Both the position numbers and the translations under genes were made by a program. Under the pieces are notes generated by a model. The model saw only the letters and a program-made list of their open reading frames with translations, was not told the DNA's origin and searched no databases. A stretch of 64,000 bases of DNA, taken from NCBI GenBank assembly GCA_016875715.1, contig VGOZ01000002.1, positions 22,028 through 86,027 on the forward strand, in the 5' to 3' direction. How positions within the stretch are numbered: the first letter of the stretch is position 1; every line of letters begins with the position of its first letter. This DNA is from Chloroflexota bacterium. Its GTDB lineage: Bacteria > Chloroflexota > UBA6077 > FW602-bin22. This document shows, in pieces, positions 43,616 to 52,114 of this stretch.

Positions 43616-44157
43616 CCGGCGCGGTGGCTCCGGAAGTCGGCCAGCGACCGGGGCGCCCGCGCGATTCGGGCACCGGGCACGTAGTCGTCCGGCCCGTACG
43701 CCATCTGCACGCCGGGGTGGCCGAGCAGGCGCCAGCCGATCATCTCCCGGTTGCCGCCGTGGGCCGGGTCGCTGAACAGACCCTCACGCGTGTGGGTGAG
43801 GAGCGTCGCGAAGAACGGATCGTGCTCGAACTCGAGGTCGGCGAGGATCGCATCCTGCGTCGCCACGTCGGCGGCTGCGTAGCCGTCCTTGCCGCGCGTT
43901 CGCGCCCTCTCGTCGAGTCGGGCGATCCCGCGCCGGTAGAGCGACTGCAGATCTCGCGCCGGGCCGTTCAGCGCCCGATCGATGTAGTGGATGACCCCGG
44001 CCTCGGCCGCTCCCGGCCCCAGCGCGTCGGTGGGGAAGATCCGTGCCGCCGCCGCGGCAATCGCGCGCGCCCCGGCGAGGTCGAAGAACAGAAGCGCCTC
44101 CGCCGGCTCGGGCACGGGAGGGATGGTATCACTGGCGGTAGGCGATGACCCCGCCAC
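43612..44157 (-). CDS. Gluconate 2-dehydrogenase subunit 3 family protein
   Basis: 181 residues: helix-rich small subunit with AAAAARIFPTDALGPGAAEAGVIHYID near residue 35, AILADLEFEHDPFFATLLTHTREGLFSDP and GGNREMIGWRLLGHPG, the classical GADH subunit 3 motifs. It escorts and helps export or fold the FAD subunit. No twin-arginine signal is seen at the N-terminus (TASDTIPPVPEPAEALLFF), so export is doubtful. First gene of the pair with the GMC oxidoreductase. Confidence 0.87.
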   Translation of the reverse strand: MAGSSPTASDTIPPVPEPAEALLFFDLAGARAIAAAAARIFPTDALGPGAAEAGVIHYIDRALNGPARDLQSLYRRGIARLDERARTRGKDGYAAADVATQDAILADLEFEHDPFFATLLTHTREGLFSDPAHGGNREMIGWRLLGHPGVQMAYGPDDYVPGARIARAPRSLADFRSHRAG

Positions 44158-44475
44158 CGCAACCGGCCTCGCGCGTTCTCACGAGGCCCTTTCCTCGGGT
44201 AATGGGAGCCACAGGCGTGGTTTCTCAGTACTCAGACCACGACGCGAGGCGGAGAACGCCGGGGATCGTCCCGTCCGAGCTCACGAGGAGCACATGCGCC
44301 GCGAGGGCGCGCCCGTAGGGAAGGCGATCGAAGGGGTCTACCGGGCGTTCGTCGAAAAGAGCGTTCCGCTTCCATCCCCCAGTCGCCTGGCGTGACTGGC
44401 GCGGTCGCGGGCCGGTGCTCGATGAGGCGGTGCGGATTCCTGGCGCGCCGCGAAGGTCGCCGCGCCGTTCCGCGC
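44158..44475. other. 318-base gap without recognised gene
   Basis: It lies between the subunit 3 start and the end of an alcohol dehydrogenase transcribed the same way. Open frames through it are continuations of shadows. It should contain the promoter for the GMC pair. No hairpin with a T-run was seen. Confidence 0.4.
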
Positions 44476-45603
44476 TCACGTCATCGTGAGGGCCGCGCGC
44501 GTCACCGAGGTCGACTTCCCCATCCACTCTGCGGTCTCGAACGCCTGGTTGATCTCGCGCAGCGGGAACTTGTGCGAGAGCAGTTCGCCGAACGGATATC
44601 GATCGCCCGAGCGCTCCAGAAACTCGAGCGCGCGCGGCAGTGCCCAGGGGTGGTAGTGAGAAAGGCCGACCATCTTCCGGGATCCCCAGATGAACGTCGA
44701 GGCGTCCACTTCGAATCGGCTCGGGTGGATGCAGCCGATCTCCACGTAAGTCCCGCCGGGACGCACCATCTGCAATCCCTCGGGGATGACCCGCGGTGAC
44801 CCGACGAGATCCATCACGACGCGGGCACCCACGCCGCCGGTCAGTTCGCGGACGCGGGCGATGCGATCCTCTGGCTTCTCGATCTCGGTCGCGTCGATGA
44901 CGACATCGGCGCCGAATCGCTTCGCCAGTGCCAGGCGGCCCGGAATCCGGTCGATCTGGATGACCAGACCTGCGCCCATCTCCTTCGCGACTGCCGCGGC
45001 GTTCAGGCCGAGACCCCCCGCGCCCTGGAGAACGACCGTATCGCCGAAGCGCAGTCCACCCTGCTGGACTCCCCAGATGACCTGCGAGAGCGCGCAGTTC
45101 GCCGGAGCGATCACATCGTCGGAGAGGCTGTCGGGCACCTTGAACACGTAGTGCCCCGGACGGAGGTAGTAGTACTCGGCGTACGTTCCCGTGAAGTACG
45201 GCGCGATGTGCGCCCCGCGCGGGCCGAAGCGGGTGAAGCGGGTCGGGCACGCGTTCGGCATGTCGTCCAGGCACACCGAGCACCGCCGGCAGGGAAAAAA
45301 GTAGGTGAACACCACGCGGTCCCCCTCGCGGAGGGTCTGGCCGAACGAATCGGTCTTCACATTGCGGCCCAGGACGGCGATGCGCCCGGCGCCCTCGTGC
45401 CCGGTGACGAAGCCGGAGGTGACGCCCCGCGCCGCAGCGCTCGTGTACTCGCCGCGCCAGGTGTGGAGATCGCTGCCGCAGATGTTGGCCGTCGTCATGC
45501 GGATGAGGATCGCGTCGTCCTCGACCTCGGGCAGAGGCAGTTCACGAATATCGAAGGGAGTTCCCGCGCCCATGAACACCGCCGCCAGCGCCGTCTTCGC
45601 CAT
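44476..45603 (-). CDS. Zn-dependent alcohol dehydrogenase/threonine-dehydrogenase-like
   Basis: 375 residues, MDR superfamily. NICGSDLHTWRGEY and GHEGAGRIAVLG give the catalytic zinc site, FPCRRCSVCLDDMPNAC the structural zinc Cys cluster, VLQGAGGLGLNAAAVAKEMG the nucleotide-binding loop and VIQIDRIPGR the NAD-type acidic strand end. Similar to bacterial zinc alcohol/sorbitol dehydrogenases including MDR enzymes for cyclic or secondary alcohols. GGAGGAG precedes the ATG. Divergent from the TPR gene at 45790. Confidence 0.88.
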   Translation of the reverse strand: MAKTALAAVFMGAGTPFDIRELPLPEVEDDAILIRMTTANICGSDLHTWRGEYTSAAARGVTSGFVTGHEGAGRIAVLGRNVKTDSFGQTLREGDRVVFTYFFPCRRCSVCLDDMPNACPTRFTRFGPRGAHIAPYFTGTYAEYYYLRPGHYVFKVPDSLSDDVIAPANCALSQVIWGVQQGGLRFGDTVVLQGAGGLGLNAAAVAKEMGAGLVIQIDRIPGRLALAKRFGADVVIDATEIEKPEDRIARVRELTGGVGARVVMDLVGSPRVIPEGLQMVRPGGTYVEIGCIHPSRFEVDASTFIWGSRKMVGLSHYHPWALPRALEFLERSGDRYPFGELLSHKFPLREINQAFETAEWMGKSTSVTRAALTMT

Positions 45604-45789
45604 CCGTCTCCTCCGTTGGGGAACCGCGTCCGTGGACGCCTTTGTACCACTCCCGGCCCTGCCCTCGAGCGGCCGGGTCGCCCATCGCTCGCCTGGGAGA
45701 AAGGTACCCCCTGTCATAGGGAGAAAACCCCGACGCCGCCGCCGGGGTGTCCCTTCACCATCAGGCATGGGCGGAATTCGGAGCGAGTG

Positions 45790-46194
45790 ATGGCAACGAA
45801 GGGCACGGTCGTCCCGACGGCTCTGCAGTGGTCGCGAATCAATGCCGATGGCCTTCGGCAGATAGAGAGCGGCGATCTCACCAGCGCCACGCCCACCCTC
45901 CACCGCGCCGTACAGATGGCGGAGCGGATGCCTGAGTCGGGCGAACGCCTGGCGTGCTCGCTCTTCGCGCTTGGCCGTGTCTACCGGATGGTCGGCCGTC
46001 TTGACGAGGCGGAACGCGCCATGCGTCGCGCGCTCCACGCCGAGTCGCACGCGCTGGGCCAGTCCCACCCGTACACCCGGAAGATTGCCGGTGCCCAGGT
46101 CACCATCCTCCGCCGGGCCGGTCGAACGCGCGCGGCCGCCCACCTCGAGCGGGTGCTGGCGGCCGACCCACGCCCGCGGGAGGGGATCTCGTGA
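45790..46194 (+). CDS. Small TPR protein (kinesin-light-chain-type repeats)
   Basis: 134 residues, helical throughout. Tetratricopeptide-like repeats: INADGLRQIESGDLTSATPTL, LACSLFALGRVYRMVGRLDEAE, AMRRALHAESHALGQSHPYTRKI. The GxSHPYT-type turn is typical of kinesin-light-chain TPRs. Probably a protein-protein adaptor. Its stop overlaps the start of the next membrane-protein gene (GTGA), suggesting the two products work together at the membrane. Upstream lies a GC hairpin (ACCCCG/CGGGGT, ~45729-45749) in its leader. Confidence 0.75.
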   Translation: MATKGTVVPTALQWSRINADGLRQIESGDLTSATPTLHRAVQMAERMPESGERLACSLFALGRVYRMVGRLDEAERAMRRALHAESHALGQSHPYTRKIAGAQVTILRRAGRTRAAAHLERVLAADPRPREGIS

Positions 46195-46499
46195 ACCGCG
46201 TCGCTTCCCGGAGCGCCTATCACCCGACCTATCGCCCACATCGGCGTCCGCATGCGCCGCCCCCACCTCCCGACCGGCCGCAGACGACCTCCGAGCAGGT
46301 CGCCCGCACCATCATCGGCGCGTTCATCGGCCTGGCCATCGTCCTCGGCCTGATGGTCCTGGCCGGCGCCATCATGAACTCCGATACCTCCGCGGCGACC
46401 ACGCCCTCCGACCCGATCGTCATCGTGAACGGCGAGATCCGTCAGCCGACGCCGTACTGGCGATTCCGCGATGAGTGGCTGACGCCGCGATCGAAGTAG
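46191..46499 (+). CDS. Single-pass membrane protein coupled to the TPR gene
   Basis: 102 residues from a GTG overlapping the TPR stop by four bases. A basic, Pro-rich N-terminus (~40 residues) is followed by one membrane helix (~41-63, TIIGAFIGLAIVLGLMVLAGAIM) and a ~38-residue external tail with TPYWRFRDEW. The family is not recognised. Coupling suggests it forms a membrane anchor for the TPR protein. Confidence 0.6.
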   Translation: MNRVASRSAYHPTYRPHRRPHAPPPPPDRPQTTSEQVARTIIGAFIGLAIVLGLMVLAGAIMNSDTSAATTPSDPIVIVNGEIRQPTPYWRFRDEWLTPRSK

Positions 46500-46520
46500 A
46501 GGCGTCCCAGGCCGGTCGGC

Positions 46521-48111
46521 GTGGCGTCGGGGTCCGGGGTTTCCGCCGACCGCGGGCGCCCGCGTCCTGTCGATACTCTGCCGGTGGCGGCTGGCGATCC
46601 GAACCCAGCCGCGGGAGCGCGCGAGGTGGGCACGGGGTCCCTCCTCCTCGATGTGCTCCTCATCGCTCTGCGGCGCCCGATGCCGCTGTTCGTCATCATC
46701 GGCCTGACGATCGGCCTGGCCGTGCGGCTCCGCGCCGAGACGGCCCCGTCCAGCGATCTCATCCTCGGCCTCACCCTGATCGTGGGCGGCGTACTGACGG
46801 TGTTCCGGACGGTGCGAGGGATGTTTCGCGGTCAGTTCGCCTCAGACATCGTTGCGAGCATGGCGATCGTCAGCAGCGCGCTGGTGGGCGAGTACTTCGC
46901 CGGAGCCGTCATCGTGCTCAATGCAGACCGGCGGGGAGGCGCTCGAACTGTACGGCGTGCGCCGGGCGAGTTCGACGCTCGCACGGCTGATCGCGATGCG
47001 TGCGACCCGCGCCAGCGAAGAGAGCCATTTCGCCCGGGTTATCGCCCTGACCCGGCAGGCTCAGGCCGAGAAGGCGCCCATCTCCCGTCTGGCGGACCGG
47101 TACGCGGCCGTCTTCACGCCGCTCACGATCGCGGTCGCTGCGGTCGCCTACTTCATCACCGGGCGGGTGGACGCGGTCATCGCCGTGCTCGTGGTGGCCA
47201 CGCCCTGCCCGCTCATCCTCGCCGCGCCTGTCGCGGTGATGTCCGGCATCAACCGCGCCGCAGCAGTGGGCATCGTGGTGAGGAGCGGCGGCGCGATCGA
47301 ACAGATCGCCCGCGTGCACGCGTTCGCGTTCGACAAGACGGATACGTTGACGCGCGGTCACCCCGCTCTGCGACAGATCGCACCGATGAACGGGTGGTCG
47401 GAATCTGACGCGCTGACCTACGCGGCGAGTCTGGAGGAGCACTCCGCGCACCCGATGGCGCGGGCAGTGGTCGCGGCGGCGCTCGGTCGGCGCGAGGGTG
47501 CGCTGCTGACGGCCCGTGATACGCGTGAGGTCCCCGGTCACGGGGTCACCGGCACCGTCGACGGCCATGCGGTCGCCATCGGCGGCCGGCACTGGGTCGA
47601 AGGACTCGTCGGGTCGCCTGCCCGCGAGAATCCCGGGACCGGCCTTGGATGGGACGATCCCGGCGCGGCGCGATCTCTGGTCGCGATCGATGGGCAGCCT
47701 GCCGCCCACCTTCTCTTCGACGATCCCGTGCGGCCGGAGGCCCGCTCCCTGGTGCCCCGATCGCGCGCCCTGGGTATCGACCGTGTAGTGATGCTGATCG
47801 GCGATGGGATCAACGACGCGCCGGCCCTCGCCGCGGCGTCGGTCGGAATCGCTATGGGCGCCCGCGGAACGGCGATCGCCGCCGAGGCCGCCGACACTGT
47901 CCTCATGGCGGACGATGTGAGCCGCGTCGCGACCGCGGTCGAGATCGGCCGCCGGACCACCGCAATCGCGCGTCAGGCGATCTGGATCGGGATGGGCGTG
48001 AGCGGCACGCTCATGATCATCGCCGCATTCGGGGTCATCCCGCCGGCGCTCGGCGCGGTGTTCCAGGAACTCCTCCACATCTTCGTGATCGTCCACGCGC
48101 TGCGGCGATAG
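46521..48111 (+). pseudogene. Decayed P1B-type heavy-metal ATPase
   Basis: Reading from frame 0 into frame 1 gives a P1B ATPase with four lesions. (1) An extra A at 46920/46921 shifts the frame exactly at VIVLMQTGGEALE. (2) The actuator domain with the TGE loop is missing: STLARLIAMRAT runs straight into EESHFARVIALTRQAQ, about 100 residues lost. (3) The phosphorylation motif is FDKTDTLT instead of DKTGTLT. (4) After GIDRVVML the next residues are IGDGINDAPALA, so ~45-50 residues of the P domain are gone. TPCPLILA (metal site), SAHPMARA and GDGIND remain. The TPCPLILA form suggests Zn/Cd/Co or similar rather than Cu. It cannot be an active pump. Confidence 0.85.
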
Positions 48112-48505
48112 CCGTGCGGGACTGAGTGACGATGCGCGCTGATGGGCCGGTCCGAGAGGATTGCCCTCACGCCAACCCTCTCCACCACCGCGGCGGGCGG
48201 GGTAACCCGTCGTCGCCGATGATCGCGCCGGCGAGGTCCAGCGCACCGACCGCATACTCCTCGCGCACGGTCGCGGAGGAAGCTGTACCGGACCGCGGGC
48301 ATCTCTTCCGCCCACTTCGGCGACCTCATCCGTGACGGGTGCCAGACCCGCCTCAGTGCGCGGACGCGGGAGGGGTGGAGCGAACCTGACGGTGATGGTC
48401 CTCAACTGTCGTTGCCATCGCTTCGATCGCGAGCGCACGTCTCGCGAGTGCACCGGGAACGTCCGGCGACTGGCGACGTGCGGTTCGAAGCGTCGCCAAG
48501 CCTGT
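48112..48505. other. 394-base gap without recognised gene
   Basis: Between the decayed ATPase and the end of the repeat-linker lipoprotein. No full-length frame with protein-like composition; short stretches such as VREEYAVGALDLAGAIIGDDG on the minus strand (~48170-48270) could be gene debris. Given the ATPase decay next to it, this may be a degraded region. Confidence 0.35.
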
Positions 48506-49933
48506 TCAGCGCTCGAACGAAGTCGCCGATGGACTCAGTGACCGTTGGTGATCCGGTGGGCAGCGCGGCCCGGCGAGGTTCTCCATCCGGAGCGTCGCAC
48601 CGTCGGGAAGACTCATCAGGAGGACACCGCTTAATCGGGCGAGCGGCATCCCTCCGGGCGTCGAACCGGCAGCAAACTGCTCGTAGCAGTAGACCCTTCC
48701 GTCGGCACGAACCTCGCTGAACGGCCGGTTGACCGTCCCCTCGTCACGTGGCGCGAAGGCGTAGAGGCCGCTCGGTGCACCCGGAACGCGGTTGCCCATG
48801 GCGATGATCGGTTGTGCCGGATCGACAAAGTCGCTCGCCAGTCCGAGGGCGCCGCTCATATCCGTGGAGCGGCGGTAGTCGACGCCTGGAGCGAACCAGT
48901 TGCCTGCGGCGGTGCCCGCGACGTCCTGATCGTGTTTTCCACCGACCGGATTCGCGGTGCGCGTCCTCTGGCCGAAGATGTTGCCCGTCTTCGCGGCCAG
49001 GCGTGCTCTCGGGTCGGGCGCGAAGTACTCCAGAGGAGAGGCGTAATATGGGTAGAACCCATCGTAGTGTTCGGGGCGAACGAACCTGGCCGGCGGGCGG
49101 CGGAAATCGATCACCCCGAGGTCGATTCCGGCCGTGTCTGGCCCGTGACCGAACACTTCGCCTGCAGCGACGGGCAGGCCTAGGCCGGAACGTCGGCACG
49201 TCGTTACGGTCGCTCGGCCCTCGGAGAATGAGTTGCAGGTGGGCGATCCTGCCTGGTATGCGGCGCGAAGCCGGTCTGCGATCGCGCTGAGGTGGCCCCA
49301 ATAGACCCGCACCTCGCGACACGGATAAGTGAACACCTGGTAGTTCGCGCCGCCGGTGCTGAAGGAGGCCTCCCAGATCTCCTCGATCCACATCTCCGCG
49401 GGCGCGCGCAGCGGCACTGGTACTGGTCGCTCGCCGGGGCGGGTCATCGAGAACGCGCTGTGCTTGGCGGGAAACATGTGGATCGGCGGCGCCATAAAGC
49501 CGAGTGGCCGGAACGCCAGGAATTGCTCTGGTTCGAGAGGCAGGACGGTGAAAAGCTGCGTGGTGAAGTCGGTCGGGCAGGGAGGAATCGCGGGGCTGGG
49601 GGCCGGTCCGCTCGGAAGGGCCGCGCGCGCGAGGGTCGGTGACCTGGTGGGCAAGATCGGTGCAGCGATAGCCGGCGTGGGGGACGGCACGGCCGACGTG
49701 GAGGACGGCACGGCCGGCGTGGGGGACGGCACGGCCGGCGTGGGGGACGGCACGGCGGGAACAAGGGTGGCGGTGGGTGGAGGAGCGACGGACGCGGCCG
49801 CGAGGAGCGTCGGCGCCACCGGCGTCGCGGCGGGACTGTTCGTGGCGGACCCACAGGCCAGGAGAGCGATGAGCGCGACAGGGCACAACACCACGAACCC
49901 TCGCCGGCGCTTCGAGAGTCTTCCCGGGCTCAC
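48506..49933 (-). CDS. Large lipoprotein with Pro/Ser/Thr repeat linker
   Basis: 475 residues. GTG start, basic N-terminus, hydrophobic stretch and lipobox LIALLAC (residues ~15-27). The linker to ~115 contains four tandem AVPSPTP-type heptads. The ~350-residue secreted part has paired Cys (PPCPTD, TYPCREV, PTCNS, TTCRRSG, VYCYEQ, PRCPPD) and Trp/Tyr-rich motifs (WIEEIWEASF, HYDGFYPYYASPLEYF, GNWFAPGVDY), perhaps a carbohydrate or envelope-binding fold. No family recognised. The start lies next to the AT-rich operator at 49940-49967, shared with the divergent VOC gene. Confidence 0.7.
   Translation of the reverse strand: MSPGRLSKRRRGFVVLCPVALIALLACGSATNSPAATPVAPTLLAAASVAPPPTATLVPAVPSPTPAVPSPTPAVPSSTSAVPSPTPAIAAPILPTRSPTLARAALPSGPAPSPAIPPCPTDFTTQLFTVLPLEPEQFLAFRPLGFMAPPIHMFPAKHSAFSMTRPGERPVPVPLRAPAEMWIEEIWEASFSTGGANYQVFTYPCREVRVYWGHLSAIADRLRAAYQAGSPTCNSFSEGRATVTTCRRSGLGLPVAAGEVFGHGPDTAGIDLGVIDFRRPPARFVRPEHYDGFYPYYASPLEYFAPDPRARLAAKTGNIFGQRTRTANPVGGKHDQDVAGTAAGNWFAPGVDYRRSTDMSGALGLASDFVDPAQPIIAMGNRVPGAPSGLYAFAPRDEGTVNRPFSEVRADGRVYCYEQFAAGSTPGGMPLARLSGVLLMSLPDGATLRMENLAGPRCPPDHQRSLSPSATSFER
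49671..49756. repeat. 21-bp tandem repeats encoding AVPSPTP heptads
   Basis: About four copies of a 21-bp unit (GACGGCACGGCCGGCGTGGGG on the plus strand; two identical adjacent copies at 49704-49724 and 49725-49745, a variant at 49683-49703 and a partial at 49746-49756). They lie in frame in the lipoprotein linker, so copy-number change would alter linker length without breaking the protein. Confidence 0.85.
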
Positions 49934-49939
49934 AGTGGC

Positions 49940-49967
49940 ACTATGGCATAGATAGTTAGACTACTAT
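49940..49967. promoter_or_regulatory. ACTAT-N7-ATAGT operator, with a third half-site, between divergent genes
   Basis: ACTATGGCATAGATAGT (49940-49956) has the same 17-base layout as 25618-25634. It is followed by ATAGT-N6-ACTAT (49952-49967), so three half-sites alternate: ACTAT, ATAGT, ACTAT. It lies between the GTG of the minus-strand lipoprotein (49933) and the VOC gene and could control either or both. AT-rich against the local background. Operator role is inferred. Confidence 0.55.
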
Positions 49968-50001
49968 GGACAGGATAGGCCCGGTGTGCCACCATAGGTC
50001 G

Positions 50002-50556
50002 GTGATCGAGCACGCTGCTCACCCGTCCCTCCCGCCGTACGTAGCGCCGGCGGCGACGCGCGTGGGTCATGTTCACCTGAAGGTCGCTGACATCCCCCGT
50101 GCCCTCGGGTTTTATCGAGACCTGCTCGGTTTCGAGGTCCAGTTCGATCTCGGCCACGCGGCGTTCCTCTCTGCCGGAGGATATCACCACCACATCGGCC
50201 TGAATACGTGGGAGAGCCGGGGCGGCGAACCGCCACCACCGGGAGCGACCGGTCTCTACCACGTGGCGTTCGCCTATCCGACCCGCCGCGACCTCGCCGT
50301 GGTCGTCCGTCGCCTCATGGATGCGGGATACCCGCTGGACGGTGGCTCCGACCACACCACCCACGAGGCGATCTACCTGCGCGATCCCGATGGCAATGGC
50401 GTCGAACTCGCCTGGGACCGGCCGGAGAGCGCCTGGCGGCCGTTCTGGGAGCAGTTCCGGGATGATCCGCGCGGTTTGGCCCGCCTGAACCGCCAGCTCG
50501 ATTTTGGCAGCCTGATGGCGGAGATCGATCGTCCAATGGAGGCAGATACCACATGA
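50002..50556 (+). CDS. VOC-family (glyoxalase/extradiol dioxygenase-like) protein
   Basis: 184 residues from the GTG (an ATG at 49966 would add 12 residues but sits inside the operator). Two beta-alpha-beta-beta-beta modules: RVGHVHLKVADIPRALGFYRDLLGFE and GLYHVAFAYPTRRDLAVVVRRL. Metal ligands expected of VOC enzymes are present: His in HVHLKV, His in YHVAF and Glu in DGNGVELAWD. Close to CatE-like catechol-2,3-dioxygenase-type proteins, which open aromatic rings, but small-substrate lyases are possible. Its stop overlaps the DoxX gene (ATGA). Confidence 0.85.
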   Translation: MIEHAAHPSLPPYVAPAATRVGHVHLKVADIPRALGFYRDLLGFEVQFDLGHAAFLSAGGYHHHIGLNTWESRGGEPPPPGATGLYHVAFAYPTRRDLAVVVRRLMDAGYPLDGGSDHTTHEAIYLRDPDGNGVELAWDRPESAWRPFWEQFRDDPRGLARLNRQLDFGSLMAEIDRPMEADTT

Positions 50557-50945
50557 TCAGGGACCGTCGGCTCTGGGCAGGCCAGATCTTTCTGGCAATC
50601 GCCTTCCTCGTCAATGGCGGCGGCAAGGTCGCGATCCCAGCCGCGGAACTGGCAGCGATGGGTCCAGCGAATCTGTGGGTTGCGGACGCTTCTCCCGAGA
50701 TTGTCATTGTGGTGGGACTGCTCGAACTGCTCGGCGCAATCGGCGTCATCCTGCCGTGGGCCACCGGGGTCCGCCGGGAGCTCACCTTCTGGGCGGCGGC
50801 GGGTCTCGCGCTGACGATGCTCGGCGCGGCCGGTCTTCATGTCGTGCGCGGCGAAATGTTCCTCATGCCCGTCAACGCTGCGATCGGCGTCATCGCGCTC
50901 CTCGTCGCGCTCGGGCGCAGGAGCAGGACCGCCCCCACCGACTGA
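50553..50945 (+). CDS. DoxX-family membrane protein
   Basis: 130 residues with four membrane helices (~7-24, 46-66, 73-92, 101-121) and FLVNGGGKVAIP after the first, the usual DoxX position. The ATG overlaps the VOC stop by four bases. DoxX-like proteins of this size are membrane proteins of unclear role, often encoded with redox or VOC enzymes; pairing with VOC behind one operator suggests response to an electrophile or quinone. This last point is inference. Confidence 0.82.
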   Translation: MIRDRRLWAGQIFLAIAFLVNGGGKVAIPAAELAAMGPANLWVADASPEIVIVVGLLELLGAIGVILPWATGVRRELTFWAAAGLALTMLGAAGLHVVRGEMFLMPVNAAIGVIALLVALGRRSRTAPTD

Positions 50946-50968
50946 TCCCGACGGCCTTAGGGCAGCGC

Positions 50969-52000
50969 TCAGCCGTCGATCCCGCCGATCCGGAGCGCGC
51001 CCAGCGTCACGGCCAGCAGGAACGTCAGCGATGCAAGCACCGCCGCTGCGACCCGGGCGCCCACCGCCCGCACGGCCGCGATCTCGACGCCGAACCCCAA
51101 TCCGGCCATCGCGACGAGCGTCAGGGCTCGACTCCCCTCGCGGAGCAACTCGGCCGGGGCCGTGGGTAGGAGGCTCGTGCTCCGCGCCGCGGCGAGAATG
51201 AGGAAGCCGATCACGAACCACGGCAGGAAGCTCGCGAGGCCCCGCCCCGATCCATGGCGGAAGAGCAGACTCGCCGCGATCACGACCGGTCCGATGAGGA
51301 GCACGCGCGTCAATTTGACGGTCGTAGCCACCTCGCCGCTGAGTTGACTGACCGGAAACGCCGCGGCGATCACCTGCGGCACCGCGTAGACCGCCATCCC
51401 GGCGAGGACCCCATATTGATAATGACTGAGCAGCAACGGCCCGATGAGGAAAGGCAGGCCGAGCACGAGCAGTAGACCGAGGATTGCGGTCAGGCCGATC
51501 GCTGAGGCCACATCTTTGCGGTCAGCCTTGATCACCGGCGCGACCGCGGCAATCGCGGAGTTCCCGCAAATACCGTTACCGACCGCGACGAGAAGCGCGA
51601 GCTGCCAGCCGAGGCCCAGGACCCTTCCGATGCCGAAGCCGATGAGGATTGCCGCGATCACGCTCAGGATGATGAAGCCGAGCAGGATCGGGCCGGCCGC
51701 GAACACAACGGGGAAGGAGACCGCCGCGCCCAGGAGCAGGACGCCGAGTTCGAGCACCTGACGCGACGCGTAGTTCGCGCCCGGTGCGAACGAGGCGATC
51801 AGATCCGCGGGCAGGATGTTGCGCAGGATCACCCCGATGAGCAGTGCAACCACGAGCCCCTCGATGACCGCCTGCCCGATGAGTAGCTCCTCGAACCGCG
51901 CGACGACGAAACCCATCGCCGCCACCACGATGGAGAGAAGAAGGCCCCGCGTGTGCTCCGGTCGCAGGCCGATACGCTGGAGCAGGTTCACCGCGCCCAT
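50969..52000 (-). CDS. YeiH-family putative sulfate exporter (UPF0324)
   Basis: 343 residues, about ten membrane helices. Family marks: LLIGVILRN, a VLELGVLLLGAAVSF helix, the pore-like VGNGICGNSAIAAVAPVIKAD (G-x-S-x-C/I-G type motif) and VAMAGLGFGVEIAAVRAVG near the end. YeiH-like proteins are annotated as sulfate or sulfonate-derived anion exporters, but experimental support is thin. ATG at 52000 with GAGGTG upstream; homology begins at LRPEHTRGLLLS. Divergent from the Usp gene at 52115. Confidence 0.88.
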   Translation of the reverse strand: MGAVNLLQRIGLRPEHTRGLLLSIVVAAMGFVVARFEELLIGQAVIEGLVVALLIGVILRNILPADLIASFAPGANYASRQVLELGVLLLGAAVSFPVVFAAGPILLGFIILSVIAAILIGFGIGRVLGLGWQLALLVAVGNGICGNSAIAAVAPVIKADRKDVASAIGLTAILGLLLVLGLPFLIGPLLLSHYQYGVLAGMAVYAVPQVIAAAFPVSQLSGEVATTVKLTRVLLIGPVVIAASLLFRHGSGRGLASFLPWFVIGFLILAAARSTSLLPTAPAELLREGSRALTLVAMAGLGFGVEIAAVRAVGARVAAAVLASLTFLLAVTLGALRIGGIDG

Positions 52001-52114
52001 CACCTCGATCCTCCGGGCAAAAGCAACTAAGGATACCGCAGCGGCGCACTCAGGGTATTCCCCGGACGCCTTCCCTCCCCACCCGCCCGACAATTGGCGA
52101 TGGAGGGCTGTCAC

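Noticed and set aside
45715..45755. Terminator at ACCCCG/CGGGGT
   Set aside because: It lies between two divergent genes (both start sides), so it cannot end either transcript; treated as a leader hairpin.
46852..48111. A separate, intact metal ATPase gene starting at 46852
   Set aside because: The first ~25 residues are the shadow of the upstream frame; homology shows the two frames are one gene with an inserted A.
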